From: Nemesobacter sp965204665 | GTDB lineage: Bacteria; Desulfobacterota_D; UBA1144; Nemesobacterales; Nemesobacteraceae | Assembly (NCBI GenBank): GCA_965204665.1 | Contig: OZ242002.1 | Span: forward strand, 1,178,001-1,242,000 | Direction: 5' to 3' | Length of the DNA: 64,000 bases | In this document: positions 7,377 through 17,100 of the stretch, piece by piece | Layout of the letters: each line of letters opens with the position of its first letter | Position numbering within the stretch: the first letter of the stretch is position 1 | Made by a program: the position numbers and the translations under genes | The notes under the pieces: generated by a model | The model's input: the letters and a program-made list of their open reading frames with translations, nothing else | Database searches by the model: none | What the model was told of the DNA's origin: nothing

Positions 7377-10300
7377 ATGCCGAAACGAACCGATATAGAG
7401 ACAGTACTGGTTATAGGGTCCGGCCCGATAGTGATAGGGCAGGCATGTGAATTCGACTACTCCGGCACCCAGGCGTGCAAGGTGCTGAAGGAAGAGGGTT
7501 ATAGGGTGGTGCTCGCCAACAGCAATCCGGCCACCATAATGACCGACCCCGACTTTGCGGACAGAACATATGTAGAGCCTCTGGTACTTGAAAAACTGCG
7601 GAAAATCATAGAAAGAGAAAAACCCGACGCTCTTTTACCCACCATAGGAGGACAGACTGCGCTTAATCTCGCCGTTGAACTTGAGGAGTCGGGCATCTTG
7701 AAGCGTCACGGAGTAGAACTTATAGGAGCAAAAATTCCCGCAATCCGGAAGGCGGAAAACAGAGAGCTTTTCAAAAAAGCCATGGGCCGCATAGGTCTCG
7801 AGGTGCCGAAAAGCGGTGTCGCCCGCAACTTGGACGATGCATGGAAAGTGGTCGACTCGATAGGTTTTCCGGCGATAATCCGCCCTTCCTTCACGCTTGG
7901 CGGAACAGGAGGAAGTGTCGCTTACAACAGAGAGGAGTTCGAAGAATTCGCAAAAGCAGGGCTTGAAAGTTCCCCCTCGAGTGAAATTCTCATAGAGGAA
8001 TCGATACTCGGGTGGAAAGAATACGAGTACGAAGTGATGCGGGACCGCGTGGACAATGTGGTGATAATCTGCTCCATCGAGAATTTCGATGCTATGGGAA
8101 TTCATACGGGGGACAGCATAACTGTTGCTCCGGCCCAGACCCTTACGGATAAGGAATATCAGATGATGCGTGATGCGTCGGTGGACATCATAAGGGAGAT
8201 CGGAGTTGAAACAGGGGGTTCCAACATACAGTTTGCGATTAATCCGCGGGACGGACGGATGATGGTGATAGAGATGAACCCCAGAGTTTCCCGGAGTTCC
8301 GCACTCGCTTCAAAGGCCACGGGTTTCCCTATAGCTAAAATCGCTGCGAAACTCGCAGTCGGTTATTCGCTTGATGAAATACCGAATGACATAACGAAAT
8401 ACACCCCCGCGTCCTTTGAACCGACATTGGACTATGTGGTGGTAAAGATTCCGAGATTCGCATTTGAGAAATTCCCCAGAACTGACCAGACTCTCACCAC
8501 CCAGATGAAATCCGTGGGAGAAGTCATGTCCATAGGAAGAACATTCAAGGAGTCTCTGCAGAAAGCCATGAGGTCGCTTGAAATAAATTCCTTCGGGTTT
8601 GAAAGCATGTCGGATGATCCCGAACAGGTAAGGGGAAATCTGCGGGTTCCCTCGCCGAGAAGGCTCTGGTACATAGCGGACGCCTTTCGCCTGGGAATGG
8701 ACATAGAGGAAATCTACTCGATCTCTCACATTGATCCGTGGTTTCTCCACAATATAAAGCAGATTGTTGATTTTGAGTCCGGGATTGCCGGAGACGGACT
8801 CAAGCGGGATGTCGTCGCCCGGGCCAAGAAACTCGGTTTTTCCGATAGACGCATAGCTTCGATTCTCTCAAAACAGGAAGACGACATAAGAAACTTCCGC
8901 ATATCCGAGGGGATTGAGGCTTCCTTCAAGATGGTGGATACCTGCGCTGCCGAGTTTGAGGCGTACACTCCTTATTTGTACTCAACTTTTGAGAAATCGA
9001 GCGAGGCGCCGGCAACACGGAAAAACAAGGTCCTGATACTCGGCGGCGGTCCCAACCGCATAGGTCAGGGAATAGAGTTCGACTACTGTTGCGTTCACGC
9101 GTCGTTCGCTCTCCGCGAGGAAGGATACGAGGCCGTAATGGTCAACTGTAATCCCGAAACCGTGAGCACTGACTATGATACATCCGACAGACTGTACTTC
9201 GAACCTCTGACTCTTGAGGACACCCTGGCCGTAATAAGGAGAGAGAATCCCGAGGGAGTCATAGTTCACCTGGGTGGACAGACTCCGCTTCGCCTCGCGC
9301 TTGAGCTTGAGCGCAACGGAGTAAAAATAATGGGAACTTCTCCCGAGAGCATAGACCTTGCCGAGGACAGAGACAGATTCAGAAACCTGGTTTCCGACCT
9401 GGGGCTTCTGCAGCCGGAAAGCGGTATAGCGAGAAGCGAGAAGCAGGCGCTGTCCATAGCCGCCGGGATAGGCTATCCGGTTATGGTCCGTCCCTCTTAC
9501 GTTCTCGGCGGTCGGGCCATGGAGACTGTTTACGACGAAGGATCGCTTCGAGCGTATATAAAGGAGGCGGCGAGCGTCTCTCCCGATCATCCGATACTGG
9601 TGGATAAATTTCTCAAGGATGCGAAGGAAGTGGATGTGGACGCCGTCTGCGATGGCAGGACGGTCGTTATAGGCGGGGTGCTTGAGCACATAGAGGAAGC
9701 GGGAATTCACTCGGGCGACAGCGCCGCCATACTGCCACCGTTCTCAATTGAAGATAAGATTCTTGAAGAAATAAAATCTCAGACCGGAAGACTCGCGCTC
9801 GCACTTAATGTAATAGGTCTTGTGAATATCCAGTTTGCCGTTAAAGACGGCAATCTTTACATAATAGAAGTCAACCCTAGGGCGAGCCGCACAGTCCCTT
9901 TCGTGAGCAAAGCCATAGGGGTTCAGTTGGCGAAGATAGCGACCAAAGTTATGGCGGGGAAGTCACTTGAAGAACTTGGATACACGCAACAGGCCGCCCC
10001 GAAGCATTACTGCGTGAAGGAATCGGTTTTTCCATTCGTCAAATTCCCTGAAGTCGACACCATACTCGGTCCGGAGATGAAATCCACCGGCGAGGTTATG
10101 GGAATCGCTCCTGATCTTGATCAGGCGTTCGCCAAATCGCAGATAGCGGCGGGAAATGTTCTTCCTTCAGGTGGAGTAGCGCTTATAAGCGTAAGGGATG
10201 AGGATAAATCATTCAAGGTGCTTGAAATAGCGAAAACTCTCGAGGTCCTGGGATTTGACATAATCGCCACCGCCGGAACATGTGCGTTTCTTAAGCGGAA

Positions 10301-10565
10301 CGGCATAGTTGCGGATGAGGTGAAAAAGGTGAGGCAGGGAAGACCTCACATAGTTGACCACCTGAAGAATGGGGACATAAACTTGGTCATAAACACTACT
10401 TTCGGGAAAAAAGAGATTGAGCAGTCATATTCGATAAGAAGAACAGCTCTTGTGAGAGGCGTTCCTTATTTCACCACTGTTGCGGGCGCGGTGGCGGGGG
10501 TGAGGGCGATCGGGGCGCTTGCTGAGAACTGTCTCGAGATAAGAGCTCTGCAGGACTACTACTAA
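7377..10565 (+). CDS. carB: Carbamoyl-phosphate synthase large subunit
   Basis: The 1062-residue protein has the duplicated ATP-grasp architecture of CarB. The first half opens with VLVIGSGPIVIGQACEFDYS, and the second opens near residue 545 with VLILGGGPNRIGQGIEFDYC. A C-terminal MGS-like allosteric domain begins near 925 and includes TAGTCAFL. It makes carbamoyl phosphate for pyrimidine and arginine synthesis together with CarA, which is not in this window. Length and motifs are normal. The gene lies between thiC and lspA with gaps of about 150 bases on both sides, so it may be transcribed alone. Confidence 0.97.
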   Translation: MPKRTDIETVLVIGSGPIVIGQACEFDYSGTQACKVLKEEGYRVVLANSNPATIMTDPDFADRTYVEPLVLEKLRKIIEREKPDALLPTIGGQTALNLAVELEESGILKRHGVELIGAKIPAIRKAENRELFKKAMGRIGLEVPKSGVARNLDDAWKVVDSIGFPAIIRPSFTLGGTGGSVAYNREEFEEFAKAGLESSPSSEILIEESILGWKEYEYEVMRDRVDNVVIICSIENFDAMGIHTGDSITVAPAQTLTDKEYQMMRDASVDIIREIGVETGGSNIQFAINPRDGRMMVIEMNPRVSRSSALASKATGFPIAKIAAKLAVGYSLDEIPNDITKYTPASFEPTLDYVVVKIPRFAFEKFPRTDQTLTTQMKSVGEVMSIGRTFKESLQKAMRSLEINSFGFESMSDDPEQVRGNLRVPSPRRLWYIADAFRLGMDIEEIYSISHIDPWFLHNIKQIVDFESGIAGDGLKRDVVARAKKLGFSDRRIASILSKQEDDIRNFRISEGIEASFKMVDTCAAEFEAYTPYLYSTFEKSSEAPATRKNKVLILGGGPNRIGQGIEFDYCCVHASFALREEGYEAVMVNCNPETVSTDYDTSDRLYFEPLTLEDTLAVIRRENPEGVIVHLGGQTPLRLALELERNGVKIMGTSPESIDLAEDRDRFRNLVSDLGLLQPESGIARSEKQALSIAAGIGYPVMVRPSYVLGGRAMETVYDEGSLRAYIKEAASVSPDHPILVDKFLKDAKEVDVDAVCDGRTVVIGGVLEHIEEAGIHSGDSAAILPPFSIEDKILEEIKSQTGRLALALNVIGLVNIQFAVKDGNLYIIEVNPRASRTVPFVSKAIGVQLAKIATKVMAGKSLEELGYTQQAAPKHYCVKESVFPFVKFPEVDTILGPEMKSTGEVMGIAPDLDQAFAKSQIAAGNVLPSGGVALISVRDEDKSFKVLEIAKTLEVLGFDIIATAGTCAFLKRNGIVADEVKKVRQGRPHIVDHLKNGDINLVINTTFGKKEIEQSYSIRRTALVRGVPYFTTVAGAVAGVRAIGALAENCLEIRALQDYY

Positions 10566-10713
10566 AGTTTTAATCGGTCGCGGGTTTCGGGGCGGTTTCC
10601 GTTTCCAATCCGGTATATTCTACGAAGTGCCTGATGGGCGGAAGGATTTGCGTACTTGAATATCTTGTGCGTGTATACGCAGACGCTCGGGAAAATCCGT
10701 ACAGGCGTTTTCA

Positions 10714-11220
10714 ATGAAGAAAAATCTGAGCGTGTTCATAATTTCTTTTTCAGTAATTCTGCTTGATCAGTTCACCAAGTGGGTTGTTAAGGTTAATGTG
10801 CCCTTTCTTTCAAGAACAGAGGTGTTTCCCGGACTTGACATAACGCATCTGAGAAATCCGGGCATAGCCTTTGGTATATTAAGAGACATGCCTTCGGAGA
10901 TCATGTTTTATTTCTATATTTTTGTCCTTGTCGCCGTCACGGCTGTAGTTGCTTTTTTTCTTCAGAAGATTGATGAGAAGCATAAAGTGCCCAGATACGC
11001 ATTGGCCTGCATACTAGGAGGGGCGATAGGAAACTCTATAGACAGATTTCTTTGTGGATATGTAACGGATTTTATCGCGGTCTACTGGCCGCCGAACCCC
11101 GATGCGCTTTGGCCGCCGTTCAATGTAGCGGACTCGGCTATTACGGTGGGGACGATCTCAATGATGATTGCTCTTTTCACAGGACCACGCTGGGAGGAAA
11201 GCAAATGTTTACCGGAATAA
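10714..11220 (+). CDS. lspA: Lipoprotein signal peptidase (signal peptidase II)
   Basis: This 168-residue membrane aspartyl protease removes signal peptides from lipidated prolipoproteins. Four hydrophobic segments are visible, beginning with the one ending LLDQFTKW. The two catalytic aspartates lie in GGAIGNSIDRF and FNVADSAI. Its substrates would include the lipoprotein-type products encoded nearby, such as HtrA and the RTX protein. The last 16 bases overlap the riboflavin synthase gene, which starts a compact run lspA-ribE-aroK-htrA. Confidence 0.95.
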   Translation: MKKNLSVFIISFSVILLDQFTKWVVKVNVPFLSRTEVFPGLDITHLRNPGIAFGILRDMPSEIMFYFYIFVLVAVTAVVAFFLQKIDEKHKVPRYALACILGGAIGNSIDRFLCGYVTDFIAVYWPPNPDALWPPFNVADSAITVGTISMMIALFTGPRWEESKCLPE

Positions 11221-11807
11221 TAGAGGATGTCGGCACAGTAAGGGTAATCGAGAAGAGTGGAAAAGAAGTTGTCCTCGGCATATCAGTGCGGAAGATAGAC
11301 TCGGGAGAAATTATGCCGGGGGAGAGCATCGCGGTAAACGGTGTATGTCTTACCGTAGTTTCCGTTGATGAGTTGGGGTTTTCCGTGGAAGTTTCCCAAG
11401 AGACGCTTTCAAGAACCGGACTTCTTGATCTTTCTGCCGGAAGCGGGGTGAATCTTGAGAGGTCGCTTAGAATGGGCGACAGAATGGGAGGGCATGTAGT
11501 TAACGGTCATGTGGACGGAGTCGGCATGGTGGAATCAATTTCTTCAGTCGGGGAATCTCTTGTTTTTTGGTTTTCCATTCCGGAGTCTTTGTCCAGATAT
11601 GTGGTCGAAAAGGGGTCTATCGCTGTTGACGGCGTAAGCCTCACCGTTAATTCGGTGCGGGATGACAGGTTCTCGGTAAACATAATCCCGTATACCCAGA
11701 AAGAAACTGTTTTTTCTGAACTTGTCCCGGGGTCCCGAGTGAACCTTGAATGTGACATTATCGGCAAATATGTGGAGAAAATGCTTGCCGGGAGAAACAA
11801 TACCTGA
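11205..11807 (+). CDS. ribE: Riboflavin synthase, alpha chain
   Basis: The 200-residue protein shows the two tandem lumazine-binding domains of the enzyme that dismutates dimethyl-ribityllumazine to riboflavin. The first starts MFTGIIEDVGTV; the second is marked by GHVVNGHVDGVG near 100. The start is the ATG at 11205 because GGAGG sits nine bases upstream and the family N-terminus is always MFTGI. A longer frame upstream would read through lspA. Other riboflavin genes are not in the window. Confidence 0.95.
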   Translation: MFTGIIEDVGTVRVIEKSGKEVVLGISVRKIDSGEIMPGESIAVNGVCLTVVSVDELGFSVEVSQETLSRTGLLDLSAGSGVNLERSLRMGDRMGGHVVNGHVDGVGMVESISSVGESLVFWFSIPESLSRYVVEKGSIAVDGVSLTVNSVRDDRFSVNIIPYTQKETVFSELVPGSRVNLECDIIGKYVEKMLAGRNNT

Positions 11808-11829
11808 CGGAACTTGGGACGGATTGATT

Positions 11830-12336
11830 GTGAACGGCCACATTTTTCTTACCGGGTTTATGGGTGCAGGCAAAACCAGCGTCGGCAGGGCGCTTTCTGA
11901 AAAGTTGCGGATGGATTTCCTCGACCTCGACTCCGAGGTGCAGAAGGCCGAGGGACGTTCTATAAGGGATATTTTTGAAGAAGACGGGGAGAGTTTCTTC
12001 AGGCTCAGGGAGACTGAGATGCTGGAGTCTATTTGCGCAAGGTCTTCTCCGACTGTTGTATCCACCGGAGGAGGAGTTATTCTGAATGTTCGCAACCGCG
12101 AGACGATGGACGCATCGGGAGAAGTTTTTTACCTGAAAGCCGATATCGACACTCTATGGAAAAGAGTCAGAGGGAAGAAGCATAGACCGCTTCTCGATGC
12201 TCCTGATGCTTATCTGAAACTCAAGGAACTTTTTAAGGAAAGAGAAAACATTTACGATAAGGCGCCGCATGTTGTTTTTACCGATAATATGAGTATTTTT
12301 GAGGTTGCTGAAAGAATAATCAATACGCTTGAGTGA
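11830..12336 (+). CDS. aroK: Shikimate kinase
   Basis: Phosphorylates shikimate at O3 in the chorismate pathway. The P-loop GFMGAGKTSVG lies at about 9-19, DLDSEV follows for shikimate and Mg binding, and STGGGVI near 78 is the glycine-rich shikimate loop. KKHRPLL matches the lid. I set the start at the GTG at 11830, giving 168 residues, the usual length. A TTG six bases earlier is possible. The gene begins 22 bases after ribE and its stop lies 17 bases before the htrA start. Confidence 0.93.
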   Translation: MNGHIFLTGFMGAGKTSVGRALSEKLRMDFLDLDSEVQKAEGRSIRDIFEEDGESFFRLRETEMLESICARSSPTVVSTGGGVILNVRNRETMDASGEVFYLKADIDTLWKRVRGKKHRPLLDAPDAYLKLKELFKERENIYDKAPHVVFTDNMSIFEVAERIINTLE

Positions 12337-12353
12337 ATTTGGAGGCTTTGATC

Positions 12354-13820
12354 ATGAGAGAATTATTTGTGAAGAAATCAGTTTTTCCGTTTTTTGCGGC
12401 ATGTCTGATGATAATCGGACTGTTGTCATGCGTGAAAATCGAAGAAGATGTGGAATCATCGCCCGATGTCTCGACATCATTTCCGATACCGGAGTTGTCT
12501 TCATCTTCTGAAAACAAAGGTGGTTTCCCTTCTCTTGCCGGGCTTGTCGAGATGCAGCAGCCTTCAGTTGTAAACATAAGCACCACGAACGTTGTAAAGC
12601 GGGGGCCGTTATTTCCGGGTTTCGGTGAAGGCGACATTTTCGAGGAGTTTTTCAAGAGATTCTTTCAACCCGACCAGGAAAGGGAATACAGGCAGAAGGG
12701 GTTGGGTTCAGGCTTTATAGTCAAAGCGGACGGTTATATAGTCACAAACAATCACGTGATCAGTAAGGCCGATGACATAGAGGTGGTTCTTCACGACAAC
12801 TCAAGGTACAAGGCGAAAATTGTAGGACAGGACCAGAAGACGGATCTGGCGCTCCTGAAGATAGAGCCTGAAAACGAACTTAAGCCTGTTGCTTTCGGAA
12901 ATTCCGCCGATCTCAGGATAGGAGATTGGGTAATGGCTATCGGAAATCCTTTCGGTCTCGGGTACACGGTCACAGTGGGAATAGTCAGCGCGAAGGGAAG
13001 GTCGCTCGGACTCGGTTCCTATGACGATTTCATTCAGACGGACGCGTCTCTTAATCCGGGAAACAGCGGAGGTCCGCTTTTTAATCTCGACGGGCAGGTG
13101 GTAGGAGTCAACACCCTTATAGTGGCGCGGGGTCAGGGTATAGGGTTTTCCATCCCTATAAACATGGCCGGGGAAATAATATCGCAGCTTATGGAAAGCG
13201 GAAAAGTGGTAAGAGGGTGGCTGGGAGTGGCTATTCAGCCTCTGACGCAGCAGATCTCCGAGAGCCTTGGTCTTGAAACTACGGATGGGGCTCTTATCTC
13301 TGACGTACTTACCGCAAGTCCCGCCGAGAAAGCCGGCCTTAAGAGAGGGGATGTGGTGGTGAAATTCGAGGGAGAACCGATAACCGAGTTCACATCCCTT
13401 TCCAAAAAAGTCGGAATGAAGGAACCGGGAACATCTTGTGAACTCGAGGTGGTACGTGACGGGAAGAGCGAAAAGATTTCCGTCGTTCTGGGTAGCATGC
13501 CGGATGAACAGATTTCTTCTCCGTCTACAGATACGTCTGATGAAATGAAATTAAGCGATATTTCTCCGAGTCTGGCTTCCAGATTCGGTCTTGACGGTAC
13601 CGAGGGAGTGATGATTACGGATGTCAATCGCGGCGGCGGGGCATGGGAAGCAGGTTTCCGTCCCGGAGACATTGTTGTCGAGGTTGACAGGACCCCCGTC
13701 TTGAACCTTGAGGATTATGATAGGGCAACATCTCAGTTGAAACCTGAGAAACAGTATCTGTTTTTAGTGAAGAGACGCAAGAATTCAATTTACATCGCCT
13801 ACGCTCCAGTGAAAAAATGA
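12354..13820 (+). CDS. htrA: DegP/HtrA-family periplasmic serine protease (lipoprotein)
   Basis: A 488-residue trypsin-like protease with two PDZ domains, used in envelope protein quality control. The N-terminus MRELFVKKS is followed by a hydrophobic stretch ending LLSC, a lipobox, so the mature protein is probably lipid-anchored. The catalytic triad is visible: His in NNHVI near 133, Asp in KTDLALL near 163 and Ser in PGNSGGPLF near 236. PDZ1 spans about 275-370 and PDZ2 about 400-480. I chose the ATG at 12354 because GGAGG lies eight bases upstream. A GTG at 12333 overlaps aroK and has no such site. Confidence 0.94.
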   Translation: MRELFVKKSVFPFFAACLMIIGLLSCVKIEEDVESSPDVSTSFPIPELSSSSENKGGFPSLAGLVEMQQPSVVNISTTNVVKRGPLFPGFGEGDIFEEFFKRFFQPDQEREYRQKGLGSGFIVKADGYIVTNNHVISKADDIEVVLHDNSRYKAKIVGQDQKTDLALLKIEPENELKPVAFGNSADLRIGDWVMAIGNPFGLGYTVTVGIVSAKGRSLGLGSYDDFIQTDASLNPGNSGGPLFNLDGQVVGVNTLIVARGQGIGFSIPINMAGEIISQLMESGKVVRGWLGVAIQPLTQQISESLGLETTDGALISDVLTASPAEKAGLKRGDVVVKFEGEPITEFTSLSKKVGMKEPGTSCELEVVRDGKSEKISVVLGSMPDEQISSPSTDTSDEMKLSDISPSLASRFGLDGTEGVMITDVNRGGGAWEAGFRPGDIVVEVDRTPVLNLEDYDRATSQLKPEKQYLFLVKRRKNSIYIAYAPVKK

Positions 13821-13823
13821 GTG

Positions 13824-13854
13824 CTCGGCGGTCGTGTGTATCATGACCGCCGAG
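13824..13854. terminator. Bidirectional rho-independent terminator after htrA
   Basis: A perfect 10-bp stem (CTCGGCGGTC and GACCGCCGAG) with an 11-base loop is followed by TTTCTGTCTT on the plus strand. The downstream arm is also the last coding sequence of the convergent thioesterase gene. Confidence 0.8.
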
Positions 13855-14287
13855 TTTCTGTCTTGATGATTTTCTTTCGGAAGTCTTCCGGCATCGGAAC
13901 TGTTTTTCTTTCTTTATAGTCAAAAAATACGAGAGATGTTTTCACCTTGGCGACTTCTTCGTTGTTTCTTGATTTGTTCTCAAGAAGGTAGATAAGTTCG
14001 AAGAAACGAGTTCCGAAATCTCCAATCCCGATGCTTGTTCTCAGAATGTCTCCATAAAATGCCTCTGAAGCGTAAGTGATTGCCGCATCTGCCATAATCA
14101 CCCCCGAACCTTCTATGGAGTATTCGGAGTATCCGTGTTTTGCAAGAAATCTTATACGGGCTTCGTGCGTGAGTGAGAGCAAAGAATCGTGTCCCAAGTG
14201 CCCGCCGTAGTTTATGTTGTTTATCCTTATTTGAATATCTGTTGAGAAGATGAACTTTTGCGGTGAGACTATTCTTATTCTGGCCAT
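13841..14287 (-). CDS. Hotdog-fold acyl-CoA thioesterase (4HBT family)
   Basis: About 148 residues with the hotdog-fold signature QIRINNINYGGHLGHDSLL, followed by the long central helix (HEARIRFLAKHG) and the strands carrying ITYASEAFYGD. Such enzymes hydrolyse acyl-CoA or acyl-ACP thioesters. The substrate here is unknown. I prefer the ATG at 14287 (MARIRIVSPQKF), which has AAGGA seven bases upstream, over one ten codons earlier. Its 3' end overlaps the htrA terminator stem, so both genes end on the same hairpin. Confidence 0.82.
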   Translation of the reverse strand: MARIRIVSPQKFIFSTDIQIRINNINYGGHLGHDSLLSLTHEARIRFLAKHGYSEYSIEGSGVIMADAAITYASEAFYGDILRTSIGIGDFGTRFFELIYLLENKSRNNEEVAKVKTSLVFFDYKERKTVPMPEDFRKKIIKTETRRS

Positions 14288-14521
14288 TTTTCTATCCTTA
14301 TCCCGTGCCTGAATCAATCACCCATTAAACTATGAAGTGCGGTACCTGAGATTGCTAATCCCCGTCCCGATAAATAATGGGCGGAGTTATAAACAACACC
14401 GGATTCTGGAATCCAACTGGAAAGAGATATATTCGAGTTTTTGAAGTGTTGATTTTTCCCTTCAATAGAGTACAATAACATCTTAGTTTGTTCCCAAAAA
14501 TTTTCTAGGAGGCAGGATAAA

Positions 14522-14743
14522 ATGGAAGAAAGGACGGAAAAGGAGCATATAAGCAATCATGTTGACATTGAATCGAAAAGATTTTTCTTTGACGTAAAGG
14601 AGAACCATAAGGGGCAGTATCTGAGAATTACCGAACTCAGCGGAGGCAGATCAAGCATAGTGGTTCCTCTTGAGGGAATTGAGATGTTCCGGGACAAATT
14701 GGTGGAGACTATAAAGGAATCGCTTCAGATGACCGGAAGCTGA
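14522..14743 (+). CDS. Pur-alpha/DUF3276-like nucleic-acid-binding protein
   Basis: A 73-residue protein with the single PUR repeat pattern: KRFFFDVKENHKGQYLRITE followed by GGRSSIVVPLEG and a C-terminal amphipathic helix. Bacterial members form dimers that bind single-stranded DNA or RNA. A strong AGGAGG site lies eight bases before the ATG. It is isolated, between the thioesterase gene and a transposon remnant. Confidence 0.75.
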   Translation: MEERTEKEHISNHVDIESKRFFFDVKENHKGQYLRITELSGGRSSIVVPLEGIEMFRDKLVETIKESLQMTGS

Positions 14744-14914
14744 GACGGAGCAGGTTGATTCCCAACCTCTTATCTTGATACTTTTTGGCGAAAGTCGATT
14801 CCATAACACTGTAATATTACTTCACTTTTTTTTCAGAACCCCGAAAACCCCGATGTAGTGCCCTCGGGTATATTTCTCCCTGACGGTGTAGAACTCACAG
14901 ATTATAATCCATCT

Positions 14915-16594
14915 ATGTTCGTCAGAAGGAAAAAACTCGCGGAAAACCGCACCAAAGTCCAAGTCGTCAAATCCGTCAGAGACGGCAAAAAGGTACGACA
15001 GCGTGTAGTACGCCATGTCGGTACTGCAACCAGTGAAGTGCAGACCGAACAACTCGAACACCTGGCGCGCATAATCATCGAGGAAATCAAACAGGAAGAA
15101 AGCGGGCAGTTGACCCTGTTTTCTCCGAAAGAGTTCGCCGACCTGCTAGAACAATCCCGGCAAGTTGAACAGAACCCCGAGCCGTTCGGGGTTGATCTGG
15201 CCGACTGTCTTGAAGAATCCCGCATTTCCGTCGGGATTCGGGAGGCATTCGGCACCCTCTACAGTTACTTCGGCCGGGACCGTCTGTTCGGTTCCCGCCG
15301 CATGAGCGCCAACCGCATAATCAAGGAGTTGGTGCCAGCCCGACTCGCCCGACCTCTCTCCAAGTGAGCCACCGTCCGGGAACTCGACCGCAACGGTGAA
15401 CTGTATCTGAATCCGGACTATGTGTATCGCAGCATGGACCTGATTGATGATGAGCAGATAGAAGCTGTCTGTCATCGGTCGTTGAATGTCACGAAGAAAC
15501 TTTTTCCGGAACCTCTGACGGCCATTTTCTACGATACGACAACTTTATATTTCGAGAGCGAGAAGGAAGATGCTTTACGACTCAAGGGATACAGCCGGGA
15601 CGGCAAGTCTCACAGAGTCCAGGTTCTGTTCGACCTTCCCGTAACTCAGAAAGGACTGCCGGTCGGTTATGAATTGTTTCCGGGAGACAAGTATGAGGGC
15701 AATACCCTTGTGGATGTGCTTGAATCTTTGGAGAGTAGTCATGCAGGGGTAGGTTTCACAGTGGTGGCGGATGCCGGGATGATCAACAAGAAAAACGAGG
15801 AGGCGTTACGCAGGCGCGGCACGCCTTATATTCTTGGTGCCCGCTTGAAGTCCTGCTCGAAGGAGGAGAAGCAGAAGATACTTGACCCCGGGGGTTACGA
15901 CCCATGGAGTCGGGATGAACATTCCGATTCGGTCGCTTTCATCCGAAGTATCGGTGACGGTGATAGCAGGTTGATAGTCACCTGTTCACCGCGACGAGCT
16001 CGTAAGGATGCCGGAAACAGAGCACTGGGGATCGAAAAACTTCAATCCCGCTTGGACAAGAGTAGAGAACCGGCCTCGCACAGCAACAGAGGCAGTGCCC
16101 GATTCCTGGATTTCCCCGACGGGCAGGTCAGTCTGAATGAAGACAAGATTGCAGAGGCGGAGCGCCGGGACGGACTGCGAGGGATTGTGGCTTGGGGATG
16201 CGATGACATGGACCCGCTTGATCTGGTAATCCAATACCGCAGATTATCGGAAATTGAGAGTTGTTTCCGAACCGACAAGCATGACCTGAGCATCCGTCCT
16301 GTATTCCATTGGAAGGAGCAGAGGGTGCGGGCACATATAGCCGTCTGCTATATGGCTTTCTGCTGTCTTCAGCATTTACGCCACCGCTTGGCGATTCGGG
16401 GTTATAGAATGAGTCCCGACCGAATCCGTCGTGCGCTGAATGAGTTGCAGACCAGCATTTTGTACGAAAAATCAGGACAGAGGAAATTCGGTCTTCCCTG
16501 TGCATCATCGTCTGATGCGTGGAAGATCTACCGTACGCTCGGGCTGAACTGGAATCGGGCTCCATTTATCTACACACAACGGAGGAAAAGGTAG
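14915..16594 (+). pseudogene. IS1634-like transposase interrupted by an in-frame TGA
   Basis: The reading frame MFVRRKKLAENR runs to a TGA at 15365-15367 and continues in the same frame, reading ATVRELDRNGELYLNPDYVY, to a TAG at 16592. The second part has the DDE-type IS4/IS1634 features: FYDTTTLYFE, GYSRDGKSHRVQ, a VVADAGM block and a late YRRLSEIESCFRTDKHDLSIRP helix. Full length would be about 559 residues. Only a single base change explains the stop, so the copy is dead or recently inactivated. The 10-mer GTAGTGCCCT occurs as a direct repeat at 14855-14864 and 16591-16600. I could not find terminal inverted repeats. Confidence 0.85.
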
Positions 16595-17031
16595 TGCCCT
16601 TTTTGAAGGTGTGAATCCAGTAATATCGGTATGTTGCATCTCTAAAAGTATGAAGTCGAGAAAAAATCTGCCGACAGAACAACTGAATTTTTCAGAGAAA
16701 TTGCTTTCAATCCGCTGACTCACCTGCTTCGGATTTCTCGGCCTTATGTGCGTCGCTCACTGTCTAACAACAACTGAAAAGTCCTGTGTCCCGGTCATGC
16801 GCCTGGTCTTCCTGAGCCTTATCTGTACGACGGATACTCTTCACCTCATCACGGGGTTGATTCCGCCGGGACTGACCCGGTTGAAACCTCGCTTTATAAA
16901 ACTCTCCGCCTCATACCGTACCTATGCTTACAGGATATCATCCGGCTGAAAACTCACCTCCACGCTCAGGAGTATCCGATAGTCAAATATTATCTTCAAC
17001 TCGGTCGGATAAGTGGGGCGGGTATCTGTCC
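16595..17031 (+). other. Non-coding or decayed sequence between transposon remnant and RTX gene
   Basis: No intact gene. A frame ending at about 17036 (PEPYLYDGYSSPHHGVDSAG ... YPIVKYYLQLGRISGAG) has a protein-like composition but no start. A short frame MKSRKNLPTEQLNFSEKLL lies near 16650. I take these as fragments of lost genes. Confidence 0.4.
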
Positions 17032-17058
17032 TTGACTTAGTTAGGGGGGGGGTAGAAT
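17032..17058 (+). promoter_or_regulatory. Promoter with a G9 tract between -35 and -10 (probable phase-variable switch)
   Basis: TTGACT (17032-17037) and TAGAAT (17053-17058) are separated by 15 bases, of which nine are G (17044-17052). The optimal sigma-70 spacer is 17, so this copy should be weak and G10-G12 should be stronger. The downstream gene starts 42 bases after the -10 box. Confidence 0.72.
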
Positions 17059-17100
17059 CAAAGGCGGAAAATATCCTGCATTGTCGAAGGAGGTTGTATT

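Noticed and set aside
14858..16594. TGA read as a sense codon (alternative genetic code), prompted by in-frame TGA in the transposase and Vsr
   Set aside because: Many normal genes here end in TGA, for example aroK, ribE, greA and ubiD, so TGA is a stop.
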